A stretch of DNA of 64,000 nucleotides from an uncultured Clostridia bacterium (GTDB taxonomy: Bacteria > Bacillota > Clostridia > Oscillospirales > Ruminococcaceae). Position numbers and translations under genes: made by a program. Within the stretch, counting starts at the first letter, position 1, and each line of letters begins with the position of its first letter. The DNA is taken from contig CANDEV010000005.1 in NCBI GenBank assembly GCA_947383835.1, positions 1 to 64,000 of the forward strand, read 5' to 3'. Shown here piece after piece: positions 26,298 to 36,800 of this stretch. The notes under the pieces were generated by a model. The model worked only from the letters and a program-made list of their open reading frames with translations. It made no database searches and was not told where the DNA came from.

Positions 26298-28346
26298 TTA
26301 TTCCATATTGTCGGTAAGAACCTTGTGCAGATTATAAGTCTCAGCAAGCAGCTCACCTGTGTATTCGGCAATATTCCGGAGCTTTTCCTTTTCGTTGTCG
26401 GACATATTTTTTCTGTCTGTTTTAAGCTGATTTAGATTGTCAAGGGTCTTCTGCGTGTCCATAAGTATAATTTCCGTCTCATTCTCGATCTTGGATTTCA
26501 GTCCCTGGAACGAAGCGTAAACCTGCTGACGTACAGTCTCGGTAAAGTCGCTTGAAATTTTCATTTCATGGAACTGTTTTTTGACGGACTGCTTGAAGCT
26601 TGCTTTATATTTGTCAATTCTTTCCTGAACAAGAAGCTTGTCAACCGAGAATTTTCCCGCGAAAGTACCCGCAAGTCCCGCAACAGCCGCAATGCAAAGC
26701 ACCACGGGACCTGCCGCTATGCCAAGGACTGTGGCAAGTGAAAATGCCGCGTAAAACGTCGCATAAAAACCTGCAAAGCCTGCCGCGCCGCCTAAAAGCG
26801 CGCCCTTTATGCCTGCTTCGCGAATGCCTATGAACAGACCGCCCGCGCCTACAGTACCGATAGCAACGCCGATTATCTGATCCACAACGCCGCCGTTTCT
26901 GCGGGAGCGCTTTGAAGCCACCGAGAACATCTCCTGGATCCTCGTTACAGAAGCAAAGAACTCGTCCTCAAAGGACTGCAAACGCTCCGCTTCATCGCTA
27001 AGAGCAACGTTTATCTTGTTCTGTATCTGCTCGCAAATGAGCTGAGCCTTGTTCTCGATATTTTCCTTGATCCTTTCCGTAAGCTTTGAGTAAACTATCT
27101 TCAGCTTATCCTTTTTAAGGTCGTCAGCTCCCATGGGGTAATCGTCGATAACCTTCATAGCCGTTTCTTCTATCTGCACCCAGTAGCTGTCCAGAATAGG
27201 CTGCAAGCCTTCGAAAACCTTGTTTGCAGCATCGTTTATGCGGACAAATTCAGCACGTTTTTTGGTGCGTATCTCGTCAATTTCCTCAATTGCCGCAGAA
27301 TATTTTTCCATAAATTCGTCCGTCTCCATCATAAGGGAGTTTTCCCGAATAATAATGGAGTTGATAAGCTCCGAACCGGAGCTGATTATCTTGTTTGCAA
27401 GTATCTGGAGGGTTATTGCGCCTCTCTCCTGCGTCAGCATAGTCTCCAAAGCCTTTTCAAAGGTAGGGAAGTTGCTTTCCGCCAGCATGGCTTCGTCGCC
27501 GCTTTCCTTAGCCATAAGAGCTTTTTTGGCGTAAACGCCTATTACCTTGGGCTTTCCTATCTTACGCTTGTAAACCGCAAATTCCTTGGAGTCCTCTCCC
27601 ATGACCATTTTTGCCTTTTCCATAACGTAGCTGCCGATACGCTTTTCAACGGTGTCAACTATTCTGTCCTCGTCCTCTTTGGAGAACGTTCCGAAACAGT
27701 TTACCGCAAAAATAATGCGCCCCATGTCGCTTGTGAGCATACGCTTTTCGAGAAATTCCTTTTCAAACTGTGAAAATGGAGAGTTTGCGCTTATAACAAA
27801 AACCGCAGCGTCGATCTCCGGAAGTATGGACAGGGTAACGTTTGTCATTTGTTCGTCGTCGTTAAGACCCGGAGTGTCTATAATATCGACGTTGTTTTTG
27901 CAGAACTCCGTATCGTAGTACACCGTAGCCTGCTTTACAGTCTCGGCAGTCTTTTCCGACTCGTATGAAAGCTTTGTAACATAGTTTTCAAGTTGATTTA
28001 TATCAACTTTTTCCGACTCGCCCGATTTGTACTCAACCATGACGTAAGGGGTCTCGCTGTATGTGACCCTGTTGAGAGTGGCGGTAGCGGGAAGAACGTC
28101 GGCAGGCAGGACCTCCTGACCGAGAAGAGCGTTTATAAGCGTACTCTTGCCTCGTTTGAATTCGCCGACGATAGCGACCTCAAAATGTTCCCTGGCAATT
28201 TTCTCGATAGTCTCACCGATAGATTTTGCGGTGTGTTCAAGCCCTATTTCTTCGCTGTACTCTTTCAGCTGGGCAAGACTTTCCGTCAGCTCGGAAACCG
28301 TCTGCTTATACGCCGAATAGCTTCCATAGTTCAATGCCTGTTCCAT
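26298..28346 (-). CDS. Dynamin-like GTPase A with membrane segment
   Basis: A 682-residue bacterial dynamin. G1 GEFKRGKST (61-69), G2 Thr in LPATATLNRVTY (about 84-96) and G3 DTPGL (157-161) are clear. The usual NKxD is replaced by NCFG (about 216-219), so guanine specificity may be unusual. A Gly/Ala-rich hydrophobic segment at about 485-564 could insert in membrane like the paddle of bacterial dynamins. AGGAGG lies 6 nt before ATG 28346. It is the first gene of the minus-strand locus. Confidence 0.88.
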   Translation of the reverse strand: MEQALNYGSYSAYKQTVSELTESLAQLKEYSEEIGLEHTAKSIGETIEKIAREHFEVAIVGEFKRGKSTLINALLGQEVLPADVLPATATLNRVTYSETPYVMVEYKSGESEKVDINQLENYVTKLSYESEKTAETVKQATVYYDTEFCKNNVDIIDTPGLNDDEQMTNVTLSILPEIDAAVFVISANSPFSQFEKEFLEKRMLTSDMGRIIFAVNCFGTFSKEDEDRIVDTVEKRIGSYVMEKAKMVMGEDSKEFAVYKRKIGKPKVIGVYAKKALMAKESGDEAMLAESNFPTFEKALETMLTQERGAITLQILANKIISSGSELINSIIIRENSLMMETDEFMEKYSAAIEEIDEIRTKKRAEFVRINDAANKVFEGLQPILDSYWVQIEETAMKVIDDYPMGADDLKKDKLKIVYSKLTERIKENIENKAQLICEQIQNKINVALSDEAERLQSFEDEFFASVTRIQEMFSVASKRSRRNGGVVDQIIGVAIGTVGAGGLFIGIREAGIKGALLGGAAGFAGFYATFYAAFSLATVLGIAAGPVVLCIAAVAGLAGTFAGKFSVDKLLVQERIDKYKASFKQSVKKQFHEMKISSDFTETVRQQVYASFQGLKSKIENETEIILMDTQKTLDNLNQLKTDRKNMSDNEKEKLRNIAEYTGELLAETYNLHKVLTDNME

Positions 28347-28415
28347 AGAAATCCTCCTGTACATAAATTTTATCATAAACTAAAGATATGTAAAAAATCA
28401 TACAATTACATAATA

Positions 28416-28445
28416 ATTATAACACATTTATAATAGTCCTGTCAA
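28416..28445 (-). promoter_or_regulatory. Minus-strand promoter of the dynamin locus
   Basis: On the minus strand TTGACA (28445-28440) and TATAAT (28421-28416) with an 18-bp spacer. The leader to 28346 is about 65 nt and AT-rich. Confidence 0.75.
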
Positions 28446-28474
28446 TCAAATTAATAAATTTTATCCGCAAATTA

Positions 28475-28503
28475 TTGCAAAATTTGTAAAAATAGTATAT
28501 AAT
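28475..28503 (+). promoter_or_regulatory. Promoter of the hisA-like gene
   Basis: TTGCAA (28475-28480) and TATAAT (28498-28503) with a 17-bp spacer, divergent from and about 30 bp away from the dynamin promoter. CGGAGGAG precedes the ATG at 28535. Confidence 0.75.
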
Positions 28504-28534
28504 TGATTGTGAAAAGCGAATCGGAGGAGTAAAA

Positions 28535-29320
28535 ATGAAATTCAGACCATGTATAGATATCCACAACGGAAAGGTAAAGCAGATAGTCGGCGGCAGCCTT
28601 GCCGACAGCGGAAATTCCGCAAAGGAAAATTTTGTCTCCGACTGCGGCGGGGAATTTTACGCAAGGCTTTACAAGGAACGCGGAATAAGCGGCGGACATA
28701 TTATCCTGCTGAATGCGGCGGGTTCGGAATATTATGAGGCGGACAAGGCGCAGGCATTTGCAGCCTTGGCGGAGTACCCGAACGGCTTGCAGCTTGGCGG
28801 CGGCATAACCGCGGAAAATGCCGCGGAGTTCCTTGATAAGGGTGCGTCCCACGTTATAGTCACCTCTTACGTTTTTAAGGACGGCAAAGTTGATCTTGAA
28901 AATCTGAAAAAGATATTTTCCGCCGCAGGCAGAGACAGGCTTGTGATAGACCTTTCCTGCCGCAAAAGGGGAGAGGACTATTATATCGTCACAGACAGGT
29001 GGCAGAAATTCACGGACGTTAAGCTTGACCGTTCCGCCCTTGATATGTTTGCGGAGTATTGCAGCGAATTTCTCATTCATGCTGTGGACGTTGAGGGAAA
29101 AGCAAGCGGTATTGAAGTCCCCCTCGCGGAAATGCTGGGCGGCTGGGACGGTATTCCCGTGACCTACGCGGGAGGGATAGGCACTTACGCCGATTTGGAC
29201 GTTCTCAAGCAGGCAGGCAAGGGCAAGCTTGATTTTACTGTTGGCAGCGCGCTTGACATATTTGGCGGAAGTCTTGATTTTGAAAAAATTTGCAGTTATG
29301 GAGTACCCTATGAAAAATAA
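28535..29320 (+). CDS. hisA: ProFAR isomerase, eukaryotic-type HisA
   Basis: A (beta/alpha)8 isomerase of histidine synthesis (ProFAR to PRFAR). The start MKFRPCIDIHNGKVKQIVGG, GGHIILLN, LQLGGGITAENA and the C-terminal YAGGIGTYADL match the eukaryotic HIS6-type HisA and not the usual bacterial type. 261 residues. It stands alone without other his genes. Its last 11 nt overlap the start of the DNA glycosylase gene, so the two are translated together. Confidence 0.88.
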   Translation: MKFRPCIDIHNGKVKQIVGGSLADSGNSAKENFVSDCGGEFYARLYKERGISGGHIILLNAAGSEYYEADKAQAFAALAEYPNGLQLGGGITAENAAEFLDKGASHVIVTSYVFKDGKVDLENLKKIFSAAGRDRLVIDLSCRKRGEDYYIVTDRWQKFTDVKLDRSALDMFAEYCSEFLIHAVDVEGKASGIEVPLAEMLGGWDGIPVTYAGGIGTYADLDVLKQAGKGKLDFTVGSALDIFGGSLDFEKICSYGVPYEK

Positions 29321-29843
29321 AATTCTCACAGAAAAATTCTTTCACAGAGACGTTCTGGACGTTGCTCCCGATTTAGTTGGAAAGCTTATAGTCAGGACCT
29401 TTGAGGACGGTTCCGAAATATCCCTTCGTATTACGGAGGCTGAAGCGTACCGCGGCGAGGAGGACACAGCCTGTCATGCAAGCAAAGGGAAAACTGAACG
29501 TACAAAAATTCTGTACGACAAGGCGGGTACGATATACGTCTATCTCTGCTACGGTATGCACTGGCTTATGAACGCCGTCACGGGGGAGGAGGGTCAGCCG
29601 CAGGCTGTCCTGTTCCGCGCCTGTCAGGTTTATGACGGTCCCGCAAAGCTTACAAAAAAACTGGGCATTGACAAAAGCTTCAACGGCGAGTCCTTTTGCG
29701 GCAATCCGAGAATACGTATCGAGGACGACGGATACCGTCCCGAAACAGAGGCTCTGCCAAGGGTCGGCATAGACTATGCTACTCCCGAATATCGGGATAT
29801 ACCGTGGCGGTTTGCGGATAAAAACCGCAAAAATAAAAAGTAG
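29310..29843 (+). CDS. 3-methyladenine DNA glycosylase, AAG/MPG type
   Basis: It removes alkylated purines in base-excision repair. ITEAEAYRGEEDTACHASKGKT (catalytic Glu and DNA-binding region, residues about 40-61), YVYLCYGMHWLMNAV and VLFRACQ are family hallmarks; the product is 177 residues, slightly below average. ATG 29310 lies within the 3' end of hisA; longer in-frame starts would extend through hisA and are rejected. A second, unrelated 3-methyladenine glycosylase (tag) is at 46101. Confidence 0.9.
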   Translation: MKNKILTEKFFHRDVLDVAPDLVGKLIVRTFEDGSEISLRITEAEAYRGEEDTACHASKGKTERTKILYDKAGTIYVYLCYGMHWLMNAVTGEEGQPQAVLFRACQVYDGPAKLTKKLGIDKSFNGESFCGNPRIRIEDDGYRPETEALPRVGIDYATPEYRDIPWRFADKNRKNKK

Positions 29844-29856
29844 AGGAGTGTTAATT

Positions 29857-30474
29857 ATGCACGATTTGATAAATGAAATAGGCGATTTTATTTTTGTTGA
29901 TAACAAGCCTGAAAAGTGCAGCGTAATAATCACCGTCGGCGGCAGCTTCCCTCAAATTGCGGAAAAAGCTGCGGAGCTTTATAAAAGCGGCTTTTCTGAC
30001 TATGTCCTCGCAGGCGGCGGAGTAAGCGTAAAGACAGGAGTTTTCGCTGGCGTTAAGGACAAAAAGGATATTTACAGCGGCGATTATAAAACCGAGTGCG
30101 ATTTCTACGAGGACGTGCTGATAAAAAATGGCGTTCCCGAAACAGCTATAGTCCGCGAGGATAAGTCCGGTCACACTCGTGCCAACGCGGAGTGCGCGGC
30201 GGAAGTCCTTAAAGAGCAGGGCATATCTGCCGAAAAAATGATTTTAGTGTGCAAAAGATTTCATGCAAGACGGTGTCTGATGTTTTTTCAATCGGCGTTT
30301 CCCAAGGCGGAAATTTTAGTCGTTCCCGCAGATATAGAGGTCGGAGATTTTAACGTCACAAAGGATAACTGGCACACCTCGTCGTACGGGATAAAGCGTG
30401 TTATGGGAGAGCTTGCCCGCTGCGGAGACCAGTTTACGGAAATGGATATAAATAATTTTAAAATGGTGAAATAA
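29857..30474 (+). CDS. DUF218/YdcF-family protein
   Basis: A 205-residue Rossmann-type protein of the YdcF/ElyC/SanA group, identified by VIITVGGSFPQIAEKAAELY (about residues 23-42), VLAGGGVS, a TRANAECAAEVL segment and MILVCKRFHARRCLMFF. There is no signal or membrane anchor, so it resembles cytosolic YdcF more than ElyC. GAGGAG is 8 nt before the ATG. It is co-directional with the glycosylase (13-bp gap) and with addB (1-bp gap). Activity is unknown. Confidence 0.82.
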   Translation: MHDLINEIGDFIFVDNKPEKCSVIITVGGSFPQIAEKAAELYKSGFSDYVLAGGGVSVKTGVFAGVKDKKDIYSGDYKTECDFYEDVLIKNGVPETAIVREDKSGHTRANAECAAEVLKEQGISAEKMILVCKRFHARRCLMFFQSAFPKAEILVVPADIEVGDFNVTKDNWHTSSYGIKRVMGELARCGDQFTEMDINNFKMVK

Positions 30475-30475
30475 T

Positions 30476-33400
30476 ATGTTAAATTTAATTCTCGGCGGAG
30501 CAGGCAGCGGTAAGTCCTACGAAATGACAAACCGTATCGAAGCCGCCGTAAAAAGCGGAAAGGACGTGCTTGTAATAATCCCCGATCAATTTTCGGCGGA
30601 GTTTGACAGAAGCCTTTACGAACGGCTGGGCATGGTTCTTTTCAACCGTGTGAATATCCTTTCCTTTTCGAGAACGGCAAAGGATATTTTTATAAAACAC
30701 GGCGGACTTAAAGGCAGATACGCCGACGATGTTGTGAAAAATGTTATGATGTTCCGCACCCTGACAGAGCTTTCCGAAAGGGAGGGACTTTGCTTTTACA
30801 ACAGGCAGGCTAAGTCTCCCGCATTTGTGGACAGCGGTCTTGACATTGTCAAGGAGCTTACCGTCAGCGGCATTACCCCCGAGCAGCTTACCGACTGCGC
30901 GGAACGTCTTGATGAAAGCGTCCGTGACAAGGCTGCCGACATTGCCCTCATCTATTCGGAGTACTGCCGAATGATGCAGGAGAGCGGCTATAAGGACGGC
31001 GAGGGGGATATTTCCGAGGCGGCTAAAAGGGCGGCAAGGTACGGATATTTCAAGGGCATGACGGTTTTTGCGGACGCGTTTAAAAGCTTTACCTCTGATG
31101 AGATCGCCATGCTCGAAGCGGTCATTGCCGACAGCGAAAGCTTTACTATATGCCTTACCACGGCGGACAGAGAGCCGAAAAATTACTCCGTGTTTGACAC
31201 CGTTAATAAAACCGTCAGCACCCTTGTGCGAACTGCGGACGAACACGGCGTTGGGGTAAATAAAATTTTCCTTGAGGAGCAGCGGCGTTTTAAAGTCCCT
31301 GAGCTTACATTTTTCAGCAATAATGTGCTCAGAAACCGCAGAAAAAAATTCGAGGGGGACTGCAAAGCCGTTCGGGTGTACCGCTCAAACGACGGCTACG
31401 GCGAGGGGGATTTTGTTTGTTCGGAAATTCGCAGACTTGCTATGGAGGAGGGGTACAAATACAGCGACATCGTTGTAATGGCGCGCCGTAAAGAGCTGTA
31501 CTCATCAATAATGGAAAGCGCGTTTGAGCGCTACGGAATACCGTTTTACACAGATGAAAACGGTTCTGCGGCTCATAAATCCCTGTTCATTTTTGTAAAA
31601 ACGGCAATTGCCCTTGCCGCTGATGAAAACTCCTCCTCCGAGGACTGGCTCCGCTACATGAAAACAGGTATGCTCGGACTTGCGGAGGAGGAGATCGCCG
31701 CTGTTGAAAGCTACTGTTACAAGTGGTCGGTGGAGGGGAAAATGTGGGGAGAGCCTTTCCCGTACGATGATGTTGAGCTTGGCGCAGAGTCTGTCAGGGA
31801 GCGGGTCTATGAGCCTGTCAGAAATTTGCGGAAAGCCTGTGAAAATGCTGACGGTAAATCGGTCTGCGCCGCGCTCCTTGACTTTTTTGACGAGGTGAAA
31901 ATTTTCGACAACATCAGCGCGGTTTATGAAAGCTGCAATACCGAGGACGCAGCCGCGCTTGAAGCTGTCCGCGAGGTAAAACAGCTTTGGGATATGCTCT
32001 GCGGACTGCTTGAGACTTTTAATAAGGTGCTTGGAGAAACCAAAGTCACCCTTTCCGAATTTGCGGAAATGTTTTCCTCTGCGGTGCGTGACATAAAGCT
32101 TTCCGCGCCGCCTCAAACGCTGGACTGCGTTCGCTTTGTTGCGGCTCATACCGCAAGGATAGCCGAGCCGAAAATAGCTTTTATTATCGGAGCGAACGAG
32201 GGATCGTTCCCATATGCCGAAAAGCCCTCGGGACTGTTCAGCGACAGGGACAGGCTTGCCCTTGAAAACGTTGGTATAACCCTTTCGGGCGGCGCGCAGG
32301 ACAAGCTTGCGGAGGAACGCTTTGTGACATATTCCGCGCTGTCTGAAGCCTCCGAAAAGCTTTATATTACATATGCCCTTTCGGACGTGACGGGCAAGGC
32401 GCTTTATCCCTCTATCGTCGTAAATCAGGCTGCCGAAATGTTCGGGGAAAATTCGTCAGCTTCATTTGAAGACCGCGGCTTGCTTTCTTTCTGTACTACA
32501 CCCGAGGCGGCGTATTATCAGTACGTACAGAACTACCGACGAAACGATACAGCATCCGCAAGTCTTTTGGTGGCTCTAAATGAAATTCCCGAATATGCGG
32601 ACAGGATAAAATACCTGCGCGATATAGAATTTTCTTCGGGACACGCCCTTTCCAACGAAACGGGCAGACGGCTTTTCGGCAGGTCTGTGTCCCTTTCCGC
32701 TTCACGTTTTGAGGACTATCAAAAATGTCCCTTTATGTATTACTGTAAAAAGGGTCTCGACCTCTATCCGCCTCAAAAGATCGAGCTTGACAGACCCTCC
32801 AGAGGCAACGCGGTGCATAATTGTCTATGCGGTATTTTAAAGGAATTTGACAAGCAAGCTTTGTCGTCCATGAACCGCAGGGAAATCGAAGCCGCCGTAA
32901 AAAAACATCTTAAAAAGTACTACGAAAGCGACGCGGTAGGCGGAGATTACGGCAAGACAAGGCGTTACAAGGCGGCGTTTTCACGGCTTTCAAGCACAGT
33001 TTCCGATATATTGGAAAGGCTTGCCGCAGAGTTTGCACAAAATGAATTTGTGCCCTCAAATTTTGAGTATACATTAAGGCATGCCGACGGTGACGAGGAG
33101 CCCTTGAAGCTTGTTACCCCAAGCGGCATAAACGTATATTTCAGCGGCGCGGTGGACCGCATAGATATTTTTGAAAAGGACGGGAAAAAGTACATTCGTA
33201 TTGTTGACTACAAATCGGGTGTTAAAGAGCTGAAATTCAGCGACCTGCTTTACGGCGTAAATATGCAGATGCTTCTGTACCTCTTTGCGCTTACCGACAG
33301 CGGTCATAAGGGCGCATACAGCGGAAGTATTCCCGCGGGAGTGCTTTATATGCCCGCAAAAGACGCAGCCTCCGCACTTGACAGGAACAGCGGCGAGGAC

Positions 33401-33835
33401 GAAAAGAAAAAGGCATTGAAAGACACCTACAGAATGAGCGGACTTGTGCTGCTGAACGATGACGTTATAACCGCTATGGAGCAGGACTGCGGCGGCGAGT
33501 TCATACCTGTAAAGAAAACCAAATCGGGGTATGCGGCGTACTCAAAGCTTATCGGTGAAAGGGAGCTTGAAAATCTGCGGAAGTACTCATATGAGCTTTT
33601 GGAGCAGACCGCAGAAGCTCTGCACAAGGGCAAAATAGCCGCAGATCCGCTTATGGACGAAAAGGGCGGTTTCCCCTGCGCGTACTGCGACTACAGCAGC
33701 GTTTGCGGCAATTACCCTCCCGAACGTTTTAGGGTGTACGACGACAACGCCGAGGAGAAGATAAGAGAAATTATTTCGGAAAAAACTGCTGACGAAAACA
33801 GCGGAGGAGGCGATGAAAATGAGCGTTTGGACTAA
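30476..33835 (+). CDS. addB: ATP-dependent helicase/nuclease subunit B
   Basis: AddB works with AddA to resect double-strand breaks to 3' tails. The Walker A-like GGAGSGKSYEM (residues 7-17), a RecB-type nuclease with IVDYKSGV (about residue 908), and Fe-S cysteines split between CPFMYYC (about 752-758) and CAYCDYSSVC near the C-terminus match Firmicute AddB. 1119 residues. The ribosome site is weak, so translation may be coupled to the DUF218 gene whose stop is 1 nt upstream. Confidence 0.94.
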   Translation: MLNLILGGAGSGKSYEMTNRIEAAVKSGKDVLVIIPDQFSAEFDRSLYERLGMVLFNRVNILSFSRTAKDIFIKHGGLKGRYADDVVKNVMMFRTLTELSEREGLCFYNRQAKSPAFVDSGLDIVKELTVSGITPEQLTDCAERLDESVRDKAADIALIYSEYCRMMQESGYKDGEGDISEAAKRAARYGYFKGMTVFADAFKSFTSDEIAMLEAVIADSESFTICLTTADREPKNYSVFDTVNKTVSTLVRTADEHGVGVNKIFLEEQRRFKVPELTFFSNNVLRNRRKKFEGDCKAVRVYRSNDGYGEGDFVCSEIRRLAMEEGYKYSDIVVMARRKELYSSIMESAFERYGIPFYTDENGSAAHKSLFIFVKTAIALAADENSSSEDWLRYMKTGMLGLAEEEIAAVESYCYKWSVEGKMWGEPFPYDDVELGAESVRERVYEPVRNLRKACENADGKSVCAALLDFFDEVKIFDNISAVYESCNTEDAAALEAVREVKQLWDMLCGLLETFNKVLGETKVTLSEFAEMFSSAVRDIKLSAPPQTLDCVRFVAAHTARIAEPKIAFIIGANEGSFPYAEKPSGLFSDRDRLALENVGITLSGGAQDKLAEERFVTYSALSEASEKLYITYALSDVTGKALYPSIVVNQAAEMFGENSSASFEDRGLLSFCTTPEAAYYQYVQNYRRNDTASASLLVALNEIPEYADRIKYLRDIEFSSGHALSNETGRRLFGRSVSLSASRFEDYQKCPFMYYCKKGLDLYPPQKIELDRPSRGNAVHNCLCGILKEFDKQALSSMNRREIEAAVKKHLKKYYESDAVGGDYGKTRRYKAAFSRLSSTVSDILERLAAEFAQNEFVPSNFEYTLRHADGDEEPLKLVTPSGINVYFSGAVDRIDIFEKDGKKYIRIVDYKSGVKELKFSDLLYGVNMQMLLYLFALTDSGHKGAYSGSIPAGVLYMPAKDAASALDRNSGEDEKKKALKDTYRMSGLVLLNDDVITAMEQDCGGEFIPVKKTKSGYAAYSKLIGERELENLRKYSYELLEQTAEALHKGKIAADPLMDEKGGFPCAYCDYSSVCGNYPPERFRVYDDNAEEKIREIISEKTADENSGGGDENERLD

Positions 33836-36800
33836 GGAACAGCTTGAAGCGATAACCGCAAGAGATACAGGGATAATAGTCTCCGCGGCGGCCGGAAGCG
33901 GCAAGACTTCTGTCCTTGTTGAGCGTCTGCTTGGTATACTTTCAGACACCGAAAACAAGATACCTGCCGACAGGATAGTCGTGGTAACATTTACAAACGA
34001 CGCGGCGGCGCAGATGAAGCAAAGGCTTTCCGCCGCCCTCTCAGAGGTAATAGAAAATGACCCTGACAACCTGTGGCTGTGCCGACAGCAGGCTTTGCTG
34101 CAAACAGCTAAGATATCCACCATTCACTCATTCTGCTTCGATCTGATAAGGGAAAATATCCAGTCGCTGGACGTATCAGCAGGCTTCCGTATCCTTGACG
34201 ACACCGAGGAAAGGCTTCTTATAGGAAAGGCGGCGGAGAATACCTTTGAGAGGCTTTACGGAGAAAATGCCGAAAAAATAAACGAGCTTGCGGATTTTTT
34301 CAGCGGCAGCGTTCGCAGCGACGGAGAGCTTGAAGAAGCAATGCTGAAAATATACGATTTTCTCATGTCTATTCCATTTTACGAGGACTGGTTACAGGCG
34401 CAGATAAATTATTATTCCGCGGACTTTGATCCTGTCAGCGACCCGCTTGCAAAGGCTTATGGGGAACTTACAAAAAAAGCTTACGGCAAAATTTTAAGCC
34501 GTGCCGAATACGCCCAAAATATTTTTACGCAAAGCTTCGGAAAAGCTTCAAATGCCATTGCAAACGACATTGACGGGATTTCGGAAATTCTGTTAAGACT
34601 GAATAATTCCGGTATTTTCGGAGCTGCCGAACTGCATGACGGATTTAGCTTTTCAAGAATCGATCTGCCGAGAAAAGGCAAAAACGAGCCTGTGGACGAG
34701 CTTACGGAACAGCAAAAGGAAAAAATAAAAAAGATACGTGACGACTATAAAAAGGAATTTGAAAAGATCGGGAAAAATATTTTCACCGCCGAAGAAATTT
34801 CTGAGGACTATAAAAAACACGCAGATATATTAAGCGGTATTTCCGAGGTAATAACAATATTTTCCGAGGAACTTAAAAAGCTGAAAATCTCAAAAAACGC
34901 TTTGGGCTTTTCCGACGCGGAGCAGCTTGCTATAAAGCTTCTCGCTGAGAAAAAAAGCAGCGGTGAAATTGTAAAGACGCGCCTTGCAAAAGAGCTTTCT
35001 GAATATTACAGCATGATAATGATAGACGAATTTCAGGACGCAAACAACAATCAGGATCTGATTTTCAAGCTTCTATCAAAGGGAGGTACTGCCGATAAGG
35101 GCGGTACAAATCTTTTCGTAGTCGGTGATGTGAAGCAGTCCATTTACCGTTTCCGTCTTGCAAATCCGCAGCTTTTTCTGGACGTTCTGAAAAAGTCGGA
35201 GCAGTACACGGGAGAAGATTTTTCGGGCAGCTTTGCCTCGATACTTCTGAACAGAAATTTCCGCAGCAGCGGCGACGTGGTCGGATTTGTGAACTATGTT
35301 TTCGGCTTGCTTATGAGCAGGGAAAACGGCGAGATAGACTATACTGCTGACGAGACTCTCGTTCAAGGTCTGGAGTACCCCGAGGGCGAAAGAACAACGG
35401 AAATAATTATCGTCCCCGACAATGATGAAAATACCGAAAGTGAGGACGATGAGGACGCTTCTCCAAACTGCGAGGCAAGGGCGGCGGCTCAAAAAATAAA
35501 GTCCATGCTGGGAGTAAAAACGGTGTTTGACAAGGGTGCGCTGCGGCCGTGTGAACCGCGGGATTTCTGCATACTTCTGCGTAATAACAAAAGTGCGGAA
35601 TTATATGTCCGCGAGCTTGAAAAAGCGGGCATAAAAGCCTATGCGGAGGAGCCTGCGGGCTACCTCAGATCGCGGGAGATATCTGTCCTGACCGCCCTGC
35701 TTGCGGTGGTTGATAACCCAATGCAGGATATCCAGCTTGTGACAGTGCTGATGTCGCCGATGTTCATGCTGAACGCCGAGGATATGGCTGCTATTGCGGG
35801 AGAAAGAAATTACGGCAGAGAAAAATATTTCAGCGTTATACGCCGCGTTATGGACGGCGAAACTTCACTCACCGCCGACTCGGTCTTGTACGGCAAGCTT
35901 GTGCGTTTTATGAAAATGTTTGAAAAGCTTAGATACTGCGCTGCTTCTCAGCGTATCGAAAGGTTTATCCGCACTGTCTATGACAGCACCGACTTTTTGT
36001 CGGCAGTACAGGTCTATAAGGACGGCGGCAGAAAGCGGGCGAACCTGCGGCTTTTGCTGGAGGTGGCGGAAAGCTACGAAAAAAATTCAGGAGGCGGTCT
36101 GAACGGCTTCGTGCGGTACGTTGACAACATAATAAAGCGGGACGGCGACTTCAGGCGCGCTTCAACTATAGCCCCCTCCGACAATGTGGTGTCGGTAAAA
36201 ACCATACATAAATCAAAGGGGTTGGAGTACCCGTTTGTATTTCTCTGCGGCACCTCCGTGAAATTTAATTCCGATGAGCTTAACAAGCGCATACAAATAA
36301 ATTCCGACTTCGGCATAGGCTTTAAAATTCAGGACAGAGAGAATTTAAAGCTGTACAATTCTTTCCCGCAGCACACAATTAAAGAGATAAACAGAGCCGC
36401 CGCAAAAAGCGAAGAAATGCGCCTTCTGTACGTTGCGCTGACCAGAGCAAGGGAGCAGCTTTTTATCACTGTTCCCGACAACGAGAAAATCAGGAAACGT
36501 ATAGAAAAAGTCCGATCGGAAATCATCGCTTCGGGGGACGTGACTGCGGGTACGGTCTCATCGGCGGATTCAATGCTGGACTGGATATCTGCGGCAATGC
36601 TTGTGCACCCCAACGGAGATTGGTTCAGAGACGGAGAAGTTATTTCCGTGAATGACAGTGCGGTAAAGGTCGGCGTCTGCACAGCTAGTTCGGAAACGGA
36701 AAAGGCTTTGGAGGAAACCAAAGCCGAAAAAGCCCTGCCTGACAGCGGAATGCTCCAAAAGCTAAGGGATATGTTTGCGTTCCGCTACGATGACAGTCTT

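Noticed and set aside
28472..29329. 285-codon open frame on the minus strand over hisA
   Set aside because: Antisense to a clear HisA protein; no recognisable motif and no ribosome site.
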